From NCBI RefSeq assembly GCF_020497125.1, contig NC_059077.1:19538840-19602839 (forward strand): 64,000 nt of DNA. Reading direction: 5' to 3'. How positions within the stretch are numbered: position 1 is the stretch's first letter; every line of letters begins with the position of its first letter. A program made the position numbers and the translations under genes. The notes below the pieces were generated by a model. It was not told the origin of the DNA. It saw only the letters and a list, made by a program, of their open reading frames with translations, and did not search any database. This DNA comes from Mauremys mutica (lineage: Eukaryota > Chordata > Testudines > Geoemydidae). Below are positions 23,119 to 34,441 of the stretch, one piece after another.

Positions 23119-23140
23119 ACATGGAGCCATTGAATGCGTC

Positions 23141-24774
23141 GTTCAGCTATTAAAGCCTCAAAGGGACACAGAATGGCTCAAGTCTCCCTCTTCATTCTTG
23201 TTCAGCAGGCTTGAGGAGTGCATCCTATTGTGACTCCACATCACCTCTTGGATAATCTTTCCCTCCATATCTATGGTACGGATCTAAAGCCCTGACTCCC
23301 AAATCAATAAAATTAATGTCACTTTTAATTTGTACTGGTCCCTAAAGAAAGACATTTATTTTGTCCAACTTGTGCTACTCAAGCCTGATATTAATATGAT
23401 GGTTAACAAGGATCAAAGGATACCATACTGCAGTTCTCCTTCTGCCTGACTGCTCTTATCCTGTGCATGCTGAAATATTATATTTCCTATTTAATAGTAG
23501 CACTTTTAAAATCATTTAAACATATAGGACCAAATCCAGCTCTGGTGTCATTCCACTGAAAGCAAAAGAGTTGACACCATTGATATATTGAGCCTGGATA
23601 ATAGTATGAGTGATATATTTTTTCATTTAGTTTTCATTAAAAGATAAAGTGTTCTCTGGCAACCCACATGATCCCAATGAGGATTTAAATTAATAGTCAG
23701 CCATTAGGTCCAATTTCATGGTAATCTCAGTTCATAAATACATCTAACTAGTCAGCCCATTGACACATCAGCATTGCTAGTTAGACTTGAATTCGAGTCA
23801 CCTTGAGACATCCTGCTGTGTAGGGTAAGAAAGAGAATGCATGTCACTAAAGTGACCTTTGAAGGAGGGGACAACTTCATTGTTGGGTGGGCTACCTTAC
23901 ACCCTGCAGATCATCTATCAATGTGGATAGCCTTAGAAGAGGCTGCTTTCCATCTTCCTCACTTGAAGGGTAAGTGATAATGATAATGACGCTACATTTT
24001 TAATAACCCCTTTCATCCAGAAGGATCTCTAAGCACTTTGAAGGCTGATTTTCTAATGGTACAAGCTGCAGGAATGAATTTACCCACCATTGAAATGCAG
24101 TGAGCTGTGGGGTGAACCAGCTGCTTAACACTTTGCAGCACCACTATGCACTGGTTTGAAAGGGGGAAAAAACCCTCTTTGAACTGGAACTACAAGGGGA
24201 AATTAAGGTACGTGGAGTATCATCACTCAAACTGGAATTTAAGAAAGAGGATTAAAATCCCAATTGTAGCAATTGACATAATTATTACAGCATCATTTTA
24301 GCAGAGAAAGAGCCTTCAGTAGCCTTTGCTGTTTTAAGGAGATCACAATAACAAGGTTATCAAAGCATGCTTGCAGGACAACATTTATATGGATTTTCAA
24401 TAATTTGGATAAAGAAATCACAACAGGCTTCTACTAGGAGTATGGTTTTTAGATGTAAAATATATATTCTTAGTGGGTGGGATGGGAACACCTGGGTCCC
24501 TAGCAACTCTGAGATGTAACTTATTTCCTTGTTGTGCCAGTGATTGTCATTAAAATGCAAATATGATGATTAGTGAAAACTGCACACCCAGAGCAACTGC
24601 GTTTATTAGAGGCAAATGAGTCACACACAATGAGAATAGGAATAACCTTTCGTAGAGAAACTGGCTTTGAGATTTTACACTTCTTGTGTTCCTCATGCAA
24701 AGATGACGTTAACCAACATGGAATTAAAAGGGAGCTAGTTCTCAGTGGTTGTGTATTACCATTATTTGTAGTGC
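23141..24774. other. Unique DNA with an old repeat scrap
   Basis: 23985-24120 contains CCCTTTCATCCAGAAGGATC and AAGCACTTTGAAGG, a phrase typical of ancient amniote SINE or LINE2-like sequence, heavily decayed. The rest shows no ORF or terminal repeats. Confidence 0.35.
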
Positions 24775-24865
24775 AGAGCACCCATGAGCCCGGCCATGGA
24801 CCAAGACCCCCATTGTGTTAGGTGCTGTACGAACACAGAACCAAAAACACGGTCTCTGCCCAATG
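24775..24865 (+). repeat. Dispersed old repeat (copy 1 of a 4-copy family)
   Basis: It contains GACCCCCATTGTG, TTAGGTGCTG and ACGAACACAGAAC, followed by GGTCTCTGCCCAA. The same order of phrases recurs at 48800-48860, 59510-59618 and 60975-61110. It is a non-coding interspersed repeat of unknown family. Confidence 0.5.
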
Positions 24866-25032
24866 TAAGTGTCTTGTGGTATTTGCGTTTTCCTAGGCTG
24901 CCTGACTGTGGGCTGGTTTCAAGACTTGGCATGACCCAACTAGAGTTGGCTAATTTTGAACTCACTTGCATCTAATGGGTTAGGAATTTCAGTTTTGAAT
25001 GCTGCTGTTGTGCATTTGCTTAGGAGAAATGT

Positions 25033-25683
25033 GTGTTGAAAAGGAGCAGAGAGGAGAGGGAGAAGCAGTTGGTGGACCTTCCCGTAGTTGGGACCCTCCT
25101 TCCAGATGGTGCTGGGGTTGCCTCTCGCACTGAGGTTACCTCTCCGGGGGAGGGAACTCCAGTTTCTAGGAAAAGGCAGGTGTTAGTAATGGGAGATTCG
25201 ATTATTAGAAATATAGATAGCTGGGTCTGTGATGACCGGGAGAACCGTATGGTGACTTGCCTGCCTGGTGCGAAGGTTTCGGATCTCTCGAGGCATCTAG
25301 ATAGACTTATGTGTAGTGCTGGGGAGGAGCCGGTGGTCGTGGTACATGTAGGTACCAATGACATAGGGAAGGGTAGGAGAGATGTCCTGGAAGCCAAATT
25401 TAGGCTGCTAGGGAAGAGACTGAAATCCAGGACCTCTATGGTGGCATTTTCAGAAATGCTCCCAGTTCCACGCGCAGGGCCAGGTAGGCAGGCAGAGCTT
25501 CAGAGTCTCAATGCGTGGATGAGACGATGGTGTAGAGAGGAGGGGTTCACGTTCATTAGGAACTGGGGAAACTTCTGGGATGGGAGGAGCCTATACAGGA
25601 GAGATGGGCTCCACCTAAACCAAAGTGGAACCAGACTGCTGGCACTAAACATTAAAAAGGTTGTAGAGCAGTTTTTAAACTAG
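25033..25683 (+). CDS. LINE ORF1 with SGNH-hydrolase (esterase) domain, 216 aa
   Basis: This is an uninterrupted frame. Residues 54-57 GDSI hold the nucleophile Ser56, 107-110 GTND is block III, and 191-196 DGLHLN has Asp191 and His194, together the full SGNH catalytic set. CR1-clade ORF1 proteins of this kind bind RNA/membranes and can have esterase activity. Here the role is inferred from family. The stop TAG at 25681 is followed after one codon by the ORF2 ATG in the same frame. The first Met, at 25033, may not be the original start. Confidence 0.85.
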   Translation: MLKRSREEREKQLVDLPVVGTLLPDGAGVASRTEVTSPGEGTPVSRKRQVLVMGDSIIRNIDSWVCDDRENRMVTCLPGAKVSDLSRHLDRLMCSAGEEPVVVVHVGTNDIGKGRRDVLEAKFRLLGKRLKSRTSMVAFSEMLPVPRAGPGRQAELQSLNAWMRRWCREEGFTFIRNWGNFWDGRSLYRRDGLHLNQSGTRLLALNIKKVVEQFLN

Positions 25684-25686
25684 GAG

Positions 25687-28600
25687 ATGTGGGAAAGCCG
25701 ACTGCTGCAGAGAAGCGTGTGGATCGGACACAGGCTTCTCTTAGGGGAGAGTCTGATGATAGAGAATCATAGTCAGGAGCAGAGGAATGAGAAGTATAAT
25801 GTAAGGGCCGGATCAGATGATAAACAGTCACATAAAAAAGAATCTGGCACATCAGAAAAAGGCAGGCTAATAAACAGGGACAAGTTTTTAAAGTGCTTGT
25901 ACACAAATGCCAGAAGTCTAAATAATAAGATGGGTGAACTAGAGTGCCTTGTGATAAAGGAGGATATAGATATAATAGGCATCACAGAAACCTGGTGGAC
26001 TGAGAGCAATCAATGGGACACAATCATTCCGGGGTACAAAATATATCGGAAGGACAGAACAGGCCGTGCAGGGGGAGGAGTGGCACTATATGTTAAAGAA
26101 AGTGTAGATTCAAATGAAGTTAAAATCTTAAGCGAATCCACAGGTTCCATAGAGTCTCTATGGATAGAAATGTCATGCTCTAGTAAAAATATAACAGTAG
26201 GTATCTATTATCGACCACCTGACCAGGACAGTAATAAGTGATGATGAAATGCTAAGGGAAATTAGAGAGGCTATCAAAATTAAGAACCCAATAATAGTGG
26301 GGGATTTCAATTATCCCCATATTGACTGGGAACATTTCACTTCAGGACGAAATGCAGAGATAAAATTTCTCGATACTTTAAATGACTGCTTCATGGAGCA
26401 GCTGGTACGGGAACCCACAAGGGGAGAGGCGACTCTAGATTTAATCCTGAGTGGAGCGCAGGAGCTAGTCCAAGAGGTAACTATAGCAGGACCGCTTGGA
26501 AATAGTGACCATAATACAATAGCGTTCAACATCCCTTTGGTGGGAAGAACACCTCAACTGCCCAACACTGTGGCCTTTAATTTCAAAAGGGGGAACTATA
26601 CAAAAATGAGGGGGTTAGTTAGACAAAAGTTAAAAGGTACAGTGAGTAAAGTGAAATCCCTGCAAGTCGCATGGGCCCTTTTTAAAGACACCATAATAGA
26701 GGCCCAACTTCAATGTATACCCCAAATTAAGAAAAACAGTAAAAGAACTAAAAAAGAGCCACCGTGGCTTAACAACCATGTAAAAGAAGCAGTGAGAGAT
26801 AAAAAGACTTCCTTTAAAAAGTGGAAGTCAAATCCTAGTGAGGCAAATAGAAAGGAGCACAAACACTGCCAACTTAAGTGCAAGAGTGTAATAAGAAAAG
26901 CCAAAGAGGAGTTTGAAGAACGGCTAGCCAAAAACTCCAAAGGTAATAATAACATGTTTTTTAAGTACATCAGAAGCAGGAAGCCTGCTAAACAACCAGT
27001 GGGGCCCCTTGACGATGAAAATACAAAAGGAGCGCTTAAAGATGATAAAGTCATTGCGGAGAAACTAAATGGATTCTTTGCTTCAGTCTTCACGGCTGAG
27101 GATGTTAGGGAGATTCCCAAACCTGAGCTGGCTTTTGTAGGTGACAAATCTGAGGAACTGTCACAGATTGAAGTGTCACTAGAGGAGGTTTTGGAATTAA
27201 TTGATAAACTCAACATTAACAAGTCACCGGGACCAGATGGCATTCACCCAAGAGTTCTGAAAGAACTCAAATGTGAAGTTGCGGAACTATTAACTAAGGT
27301 TTGTAACCTGTCCTTTAAATCGGCTTTGGTACCCAATGACTGGAAGTTAGCTAATGTAACGCCAATATTTAAAAAGGGCTCTAGGGTGATCCCGGCAATT
27401 ACAGACCGGTAAGTCTAACGTCGGTACCGGGCAAATTAGTTGAAACAATAGTAAAGAATAAAATTGTCAGACACGTAGAAAAACATAAACTCTTGAGCAA
27501 TAGTCAACATGGTTTCTGTAAAGGGAAATCGTGTCTTACTAATCTATTAGAGTTCTTTGAAGGGGTCAACAAACATGTGGACAAGGGGGATCCGGTGGAC
27601 ATAGTGTACTTAGATTTCCAGAAAGCCTTTGACAAGGTCCCTCACCAAAGGCTCTTACGTAAATTAAGCTGTCATGGGATAAAAGGGAAGGTCCTTTCAT
27701 GGATTGAGAACTGGTTAAAGGACAGGGAACAAAGGGTAGGAATTAATGGTAAATTCTCAGAATGGAGAGGGGTAACTAGTGGTGTTCCCCAAGGGTCAGT
27801 CCTAGGACCAATCCTATTCAATTTATTCATAAATGATCTGGAGAAAGGGGTAAACAGTGAGGTGGCAAAGTTTGCAGATGATACTAAACTACTCAAGATA
27901 GTTAAGACCAAAGCAGATTGTGAAGAACTTCAAAAAGATCTCACAAAACTAAGTGATTGGGCAACAAAATGGCAAATGAAATTTAATGTGGATAAATGTA
28001 AAGTAATGCACATTGGAAAAAATAACCCCAACTATACATACAACATGAATGGGGGCTAATTTAGCTACAACGAGTCAGGAAAAAGATCTTGGAGTTATCG
28101 TGGATAGTTCTCTGAAGATGTCCACGCAGTGTGCAGAGGCGGTCAAAAAAGCAAACAGGATGTTAGGAATCATTAAAAAGGGGATAGAGAATAAGACTGA
28201 GAATATATTATTGCCCTTATATAAATCCATGGTACGCCCACATCTCGAATACTGTGTACAGATGTGGTCTCCTCACCTCAAAAAAGATATTCTAGCACTA
28301 GAAAAGGTTCAGAAAAGAGCAACTAAAATGATTAGGGGTTTAGAGAGGGTCCCATATGAGGAAAGATTAAAGAGGCTAGGACTCTTCAGTTTGGAAAAGA
28401 GAAGACTAAGGGGGGACATGTTAGAGGTATATAAAATCATGAGTGATGTTGAGAAAGTGGATAAGGAAAAGTTATTTACTTATTCCCATAATACAAGAAC
28501 TAGGGGTCACCAAATGAAATTAATAGGCAGCAGGTTTAAAACAAATAAAAGGAAGTTCTTCTTCACGCAGCGCACAGTCAACTTGTGGAACTCCTTACCT

Positions 28601-28687
28601 GAGGAGGTTGTGAAGGCTAGGACTATAACAATGTTTAAAAGGGGACTGGATAAATTCATGGTGGCTAAGTCCATAAATGGCTATTAG
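25687..28687 (+). pseudogene. LINE ORF2: AP-endonuclease and reverse transcriptase, three frame breaks
   Basis: The first segment (25687-26241) holds the endonuclease start with NARSLNN and ITETWW (Asn74, Glu101), ending YYRPPDQDSNK and a stop. The second (26249-27412) continues VGDFNYPHIDW and NSDHNTIAFNI, then KSPGPDGIHPRVLKEL and ANVTPIFKKG. The third (about 27390-28059) has YLDFQKAFDKVP (motif A Asp), GVPQGSVLGPILFNLFINDL (motif B) and KFADDTKL (motif C). The fourth (28049-28687) gives [11 protein letters not shown] through KSINGY. The breaks lie near 26240, 27390 and 28050. All catalytic residues remain. Confidence 0.88.
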
Positions 28688-28868
28688 CCAGGATGGGTAA
28701 GAATGGTGTCCCTAGCCTCTGTTCGTCAGAGGATGGAGATGGATGGCAGGAGAGAGATCACTTGATCATTGCCTGTTAGGTTCACTCCCCCAGGGGCACC
28801 TGGCATTGGCCACTGTCGGTAGACAGATACTGGGCTAGATGGACCTTTGGTCTGACCCGGTACGGCCT

Positions 28869-28892
28869 TTCTTATGTTCTTATGTTCTTATG
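28869..28892 (+). repeat. LINE 3' end, TTCTTATG x3
   Basis: Three exact 8-bp units end the 3' UTR directly after GGTCTGACCCGGTACGGCC. This tail is the usual terminus of L3-like CR1 elements and fixes the right border of the LINE. Confidence 0.85.
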
Positions 28893-29884
28893 TGGAAAAC
28901 TAATGGAACAGCGAGTGAGACAAATGAAAAGCAAATGTAGAGAGAGTGTAATAAAAAAGGGGTGAAAGACAATGAAATGAAAACATATATAATAATGTAG
29001 GTCACCTAGCTACGTCTGAATAGCCTCTGAGGTCAATGGAGGCTTACCGGGAGGAAAAACTCATCCCAAAGGGAGTCAATTTTTAAAAAGAGACAAAGGC
29101 CGTAAATTATGGTGAAACTATGGCTTGTTACTTCACACTAGTTTTGCTCACCCTGCAAATACGTTGAAAGCCTGAACTTGCCCACTTCAACTGCAGACAG
29201 CGTGAAGATTTTTGATTCTCAGAATATTGGATGTAGACTAATGCAAGCAAGAGTCCATGCTGAGGAGAGGAAGCTCCCATTTTCCCTATTACTGTCAGGG
29301 GTGAAAGGGGTTTAATACTGAAATCCACATTGGTCACCTGAACCTCATATGGTTTATTGAAATCTCTCTCTCCCTTCCTCATGCTTGTAGAGAGAGAATG
29401 AAACATAACAGTAAATAAATGCCTATGCATATGTAAGGAAGTGGTACTGTAGAAAGATAAAGGGACGGATTCTCCAGGCTGCCACGGCCACACTGAACCT
29501 CTCTAGTGATTCAGCGTGGAGGTAAAATGGCCAGAACTGGCCAGCAGAGAACACTCCCTGTGCAAGGGAACTCTCCACCGACAGAAGTGACGTGGCTGTC
29601 ACCTGCACTAGCTCCTCCCAAGTGGGAGAGGGGGCCATGCTGAGAGGCAAAGCAGAGCTCTGCTGTGCTCAATCTGCTACTGGTTTGAGGTCAAAGAGGG
29701 ATGGTTAAGTTAGATCTGTTCCTGTGTGTCTTTGGGCGGTGTGAGATCAGGAGCTGCAACGGACAGGAGATAAAGCAGATGAGCTAGTATGTCTTTCCCA
29801 TCTCTGATTTCATTGATTCAGCATGTGCAGATCTGAAGAGCTGGGGAAGCCTTGAGGGAGCGAGCTGCAATAGTAAAGGTTAGG
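28893..29884. other. Unique DNA, nothing recognised
   Basis: Short frames at 29128-29650 on the minus strand have no domain or codon signal, and no inverted or tandem repeats were seen. Confidence 0.4.
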
Positions 29885-30071
29885 TAATAATAATAATTGG
29901 AGATATACCAATCTCCTAGAACTGGAAGGGACCTTGAAAGGTCATCGAGTCCAGCCCCCTGCCTTCACTAGCAGGACCAATTTTTTGCCCCAGATCCCTA
30001 AGTGGCCTCCTCAAGGATTGAACTCACAACCCTGGGGTTTAGTAGGCCAATGCTCAAACCACTGAGCTATG
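29885..30071 (-). mobile_element. tRNA-derived SINE with CR1-like tail
   Basis: On the minus strand a polymerase III A box TAGCTCAGTGG (30059-30069) is followed by a B box GGTTGTGAGTTCAATCC (30015-30031), as in a tRNA. The 3' part (CTGGACTCGATGACCTTTC and GGTCCCTTCCAGTTC) resembles the CR1 3' end, so CR1 machinery likely mobilises it. A TTATTATTATTA tail follows. The architecture matches turtle polymerase III SINEs. A 5'-truncated relative sits at 56222-56360. Confidence 0.85.
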
Positions 30072-31929
30072 TGTTGACAGCATGGATGAGGATTTTAGCA
30101 GAGGTGGGGTCAAGGCAGTAGGTGTGCACAGGTAATGTTTTGGAGACAGTGAAAGGACAGAGATGCAGGCTCATTTATACTGGTCCAATATATCAGACCA
30201 GTATAAATGAGACTTAAAGGAGACATTAACCCAATGCAACTTGGCTGTGGGTGATTAATTTAGTAGCAGGAGCTGCATAAACCCATCTCCCTGGCAATCA
30301 GATCGGGATGAGAAGCTGGGGCAGGGGGAGGAATCAAGGTGGGTCAGGAGCAGGATGAATGAGGGGCACAGTGGGAAGAGGAGGAATGGTGTAGAAAGCA
30401 CTGGAAAACAATGTCACGGACGTAAGAGGAGAGCTGAGAACAAGATGTATTGTGACAGGAGTGTGCATGGTTCTCAGATATGAATGCTGGATGCTTTGGG
30501 GCTGAAACCAAATCCCAGCAGGATACATGATGTGCCATCAGAACCATGTTCTCATGTGTTCCCTGGGCAGTGGTTCTAAACCCTCAGAATATATTTCCTG
30601 TAGTCTTCAGGGACATAGTTGCCTGGGGGACAACTGCAGAGTGCACTCCTAGGCTTCCTGTCAGCTGTACCTGGCCAGCGCTCTCTCTGCTCTGCCAAAA
30701 GACCCAGGAGCATTAGTATCCTGGGCCCTCTCTCATGCATCACTTATGAGAAGTTTAGTCACTTCTCAGGGGATGGGGTGGAGAATGTATGACTGCCCAC
30801 TTCATCCATGACATTAGGAATAGACAGAGAGGACCCAGCATCTCTAGCCTGGATCAAAACCTCTAGATTTTTGGAACAGAAGCACCATCCCACACAGTCC
30901 TTACACTGATGGCTCTGAGGGAGAAGGTCATGAATTGAGCACAATTTGCTACCACAAACTGGATCTCGTAGGAGATGATCAGGAGCTTGGGAAGGCAGCT
31001 GTGAGTCAGCAACGTGGGTAGTGTAGGAGAGGAAAGATAGCAGGAAGACAATCAACAGAAAAGAAAAGGAGGCTAACCCGGAGAGAGAATATACATTGCT
31101 CTGATTCTGATTATGTTCTGGTGTCTTAGCTAGGAAGGGTCCCAAGTCATGGAAAGGCTTAATGAATGTGTAAGTCTAATATAATTATGAATCTGTGTAT
31201 GTGACCATTTAGAAAGTCATTGCATTACCAGGAAAGAGCTCATCAGGATTCCCTAAGGTTATGCCATCAGGTTGACATAAGCTGCTTTTATGACCACAGC
31301 CAGTGTCCAGTGTAGAGAGAACCAGCTGTAGATTAGATTTCAAGGTGATAGTCACCTTTGACCTTTCTGAAGTCCTGTGCCACTGGCCATCCATCTTATG
31401 GCCACTCACCAGCAACCTTTTAACCATTTTTACAGCCAGCAAACATTAGCCATTGATTTAATTGATTAAAATCTGCATCTGCCCTGAAGTAAAAGAAACT
31501 ATCATCACTCCCTGGAATTTTAGGCTTGGATCGCCCCCTCCCCACAAGCATATTATCAGGTACATACTTATTGTCTTCTCAGAATGTGAATCTAAAAGGA
31601 GTTCATCTGGATATTTCAAAGATGTGATCAATTCAGAGGGATTTAGTGAAAGGAGATAGGTCTAAATTAATACACACACTTGTATCAGAGAATCCCCTTA
31701 CATGTAAAGAGAGGAAGTGTGGATCTGAATTTCATGGCTCCAGCCCATGTCTGTAATGGGATCAAACTAGAATCTCACATCAAAAGATTTGAGAAGCTTT
31801 AGGACTGGCTAACATGCACCCTGCACCAGTAAAAACCATGGCACTGTTTCACTAGTCTCAGTCCATGGTTTATAGTGTGCAACACTGCAGAATATTTCTA
31901 GTCAGTACAACACCAACCACATCGGTGGT
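30072..31929. other. Unique DNA with possible old repeat
   Basis: 30080-30115 (GAGGATTTTAGCAGAGG) resembles an old interspersed repeat. Nothing coding was found; the 128-aa minus frame at 30759-31145 has no recognisable domain. Confidence 0.35.
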
Positions 31930-32235
31930 GGCATGTGTAGAATATGTGTAGCTACACACTACGGTGAAAGGTAGGCTGTGTTCACACGGGTTTGTAGTTA
32001 CATGCAGCAAGGAAAGACTCTGGCAATGGGGAGGCATGAGGACACTACAAGGCTAGAAATAGCTGTGTAGATGTAGGAGGCACTGCTTAGGCATGTAGAA
32101 AGCCATGTAGGGTATACACCCAAGTGTTCTGGCATAAGCAGTGCCTCACTATCTACACTACTCTTCATACCCATGCTAGCTGGGCATGCAATGTCTGTAG
32201 TCTACATGCTGCCGTATGTGCAGACCTACCCTCCA
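31930..32235. repeat. Diverged long palindrome, MITE-like
   Basis: The centre near 32105 has arms that pair well: GTGTAGAT-AGGAGGCACTGCTTA on the left against TAAGCAGTGCCTCACTATCTACAC on the right. The outer parts (AGGTAGGCTGTGTTCACACG against CTGCACATACGG-like) also correspond but are diverged. There is no ORF. It is a probable old non-autonomous DNA element. The ends and duplication are not clear. Confidence 0.5.
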
Positions 32236-33744
32236 TCATTTACACCTGCTTTACCCATGGAAGAGTAGAAATAGCAACCCCGCTAAGCCAGAATCATGCT
32301 ATAACAGGTGTGCCGGTGTGTTCTGTATTTTAACAATAAATGCCTTTTGAGTGAATGCTTGGTTAAATACATTCTCAGTAGCAGCTGCCAGCTGTAAACC
32401 ACTCGGGCTGGGCTCTCGTAGTTCATCATAGGAGAAGATAGGACACAGCAATTGAAGCCATATACTTACTTAGAGGAGTCTATTTCCTTATGGAAATATA
32501 CAAGATGGAATCATGTGTGGCAGCAATTGTAAGGGCATCTTAAATAGAATGTGTAGCACCATGTATATAGTCCTAAAAATCCTAAACATTTTATCTAATA
32601 TTTGAAATATAAAACTCCATGGACATTTCTCTCTCTCCTCATATTTCCTTAACAAGCTGGTAACAGCAGAAATGACCTAGATTCCATGCTCTTAATTCAG
32701 ATTGCAACAACTCGCAGAAACCTGCCATGCAGCTTGGGTACAATGGAACCTGGAATCTTTCGAAGAAAACATGTTTTCCAAAATGCCAACATTGTTTTAT
32801 CATGTGTATTGTTTTTCTACATACGCTCAAGATTTTTGCCTGTTGACATTTAAAAATTCCAATACTGGGAGGCTCTGTAAAAGCCTTGCAAGGGAAACAG
32901 TCAGCTGTGATACTTGTTCAGTAAAAGGAAGCCATCCCTTTGGGACATTAAACCAGCTTCTAGCCGAATGAGAGAGCAACTGAAATAACCCTTTCTTGTA
33001 TAAATATCCTTCCGTTCCATTTCAGAAACTTGAACACTCAGCTAGATTCCTGTATCTCTATGTATAGGAATGGAAAAAAGCCTGTAAGCATTCATGAACC
33101 CTCTGTGTTAATATTAGCAACTGGATGGTGGACAAGGGTCTTGCACTGGGATACAATTTTTCCCAAATCCAACCCATATAACAAGTTGTCAACTGTCATT
33201 GCCACCTTGTGTGAAATGAGCATCTGATTTAAGTCCAGTTCCTAGCAGACAGATGTTGACATCACAAAACCCACCATCTCCATTGATGTCCATCCTTAGC
33301 AGCTTAGATAGACAAGTTGTAGAGTGAATGAATATTTAATAACTTAATACATGGCAATGATATGCACGTTGCATGGTCAAAGTTTTGTACAAACTTGATC
33401 AAACTAATACAACAACTATGTGTGGCAGGAAAGTGCCCTGGAATGTTGCTAATTCATACCAATAACTCATAGAAGTGGGGGCAAGGATTTGTCCTTACGT
33501 GACCTATTTCTTTATTGTGAATATTTATTTTCTTGTGGTCTATTCTTTCTGCTGTAAGGGATACTGTCAGGTTAAAAGAAGTAGATATAAAAGGAGAAAA
33601 ATTCCTTAACTTTCTTTAGCAGATGACTCTAGGTAACTGAAATGGAAACTTACTTTTCTCTTTTTATGAGGTAACTTTATTTTTTAATTTCTTAGACAAT
33701 GAAAAGATGCTCGTTTCACTTCTGTTAAGCCTGTCTCCTGTCAG
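32236..33744. other. Unique DNA, nothing recognised
   Basis: The short frames (32639-33227) lack domains. No repeats were detected. Confidence 0.35.
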
Positions 33745-33939
33745 TTGATATACTGGAAAGGGTTCAGAAAAGAGATACAAGGCTCAGGTCTGGAAAACTA
33801 ATTAAAGAACCTCGGTCTATTTAGTTTATCCAAGAGCAAGTTAAGAGTTCACTTGATCATGTTCTATAAGTACCAACATGGGGAGAAAATTCTGATAATA
33901 GAGGGCTCTTTTATTTAGCAGTAAAGGCATAACAGTAGC

Positions 33940-34333
33940 CAGGGGCGGCTCTACGTTTTTGGCCGCCCCAAGCAGTCATGCCCGGGAGGCGCCCCGGAGC
34001 CGCGGGAGCAGCGGACCTCCCGCGGGCATGACTGTGGACAGTTCGCTGGTCCCGCGGCTCGGCTGGACCTCCCGCAGCTGCGGACGGTTCGCAGGTCCCG
34101 CAGCTGCGGACGGTTCGCAGGTCCCGCAGCTGCGGACGGTTCGCAGGTCCCGCAGCTGCGGACGGTTCGCAGGTCCGGCGGCTCCGCTGGAGCTGCCGCA
34201 GTCATGCCTGCGGCAGGTCCGGTCGTCCTGGGGCTCCGGTGGACCTCCCGTAGGCATGACTGCGGCAGGTCCGCCGGCCCAGCCTGCTGCCCCACGCACG
34301 TGCTTGCCGCGCTGGGGTCTAGAGCCGGCCCTG
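33940..34333. mobile_element. hAT-like GC-rich MITE, 394 bp
   Basis: The ends CAGGGGCGGCTCTA and TAGAGCCGGCCCTG are inverted repeats with one mismatch. The flanks ACAGTAGC (33932-33939) and TCAGTAGC (34334-34341) match 7 of 8. The interior is GC-rich, with repeats of CCTCCCGCGGGCATGACTG-like blocks in both orientations. There is no real ORF; the frames at 33959-34508 are composition artefacts. Confidence 0.85.
34070..34173 (+). repeat. Tandem repeat, 26-bp unit x4
   Basis: Four identical copies of a 26-bp unit, beginning TCCCGCAGCTGCGGAC and ending GGTTCGCAGG, lie inside the hAT-like element. The unit contains the 12-bp palindrome CCGCAGCTGCGG. Exact identity means recent expansion or homogenisation. 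Confidence 0.9.
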
Positions 34334-34441
34334 TCAGTAGCCAATGGCTGGAAGCTGAAGCTTCCAGAAGAAAAATGCCATTTTTAACAGCCCAGGTGAT
34401 TAATAATAGAACAATATAACTAGGCATGTAGTGGATTCTCC

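Larger units (their letters stand above)
17932..23140 (-). mobile_element. CR1 LINE (RT C-terminal half and 3' end), split by a Penelope-like element
   Basis: The CR1 lies on the minus strand in two pieces, 22739-23140 (upstream) and 17932-18543 (downstream). Its 3' end is the CR1-typical TCTATGATTCTA at 17937-17948. The two pieces join in register at the codons for the [13 protein letters not shown] block once the insertion and one copy of its duplication are removed. The 5' end is truncated near 23140. Confidence 0.9.
25010..28892 (+). mobile_element. L3/CR1-type LINE, nearly complete
   Basis: It holds ORF1 (esterase), ORF2 (endonuclease and RT) and a 3' UTR ending in three TTCTTATG units at 28869-28892. 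There is no poly-A tail, and the element ends in short tandem repeats, as CR1-clade elements do. The left boundary is uncertain near 25010; the first ORF1 codons may continue upstream. About four small frame breaks in 3.9 kb suggest moderate age. Confidence 0.9.
33745..34440 (+). mobile_element. Decayed CR1-like LINE remnant split by a hAT-like element
   Basis: 33745-33931 reads as LINE C-terminal blocks (LERVQKR, then SGKLIKEPRSI) with stops. After the insertion the sequence continues with a phrase encoding NGWKLKLPEEKCHFLTAQ. The LINE at 28.3 kb has the corresponding [13 protein letters not shown]. Heavily mutated. Confidence 0.55.

Noticed and set aside
30015..30069. Functional tRNA gene on the minus strand
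   Set aside because: A and B boxes are present but the sequence does not fold as a full tRNA and continues into a CR1-like SINE tail.
34070..34173. CRISPR-like array
   Set aside because: Units are contiguous tandem repeats without spacers, inside a eukaryotic MITE.
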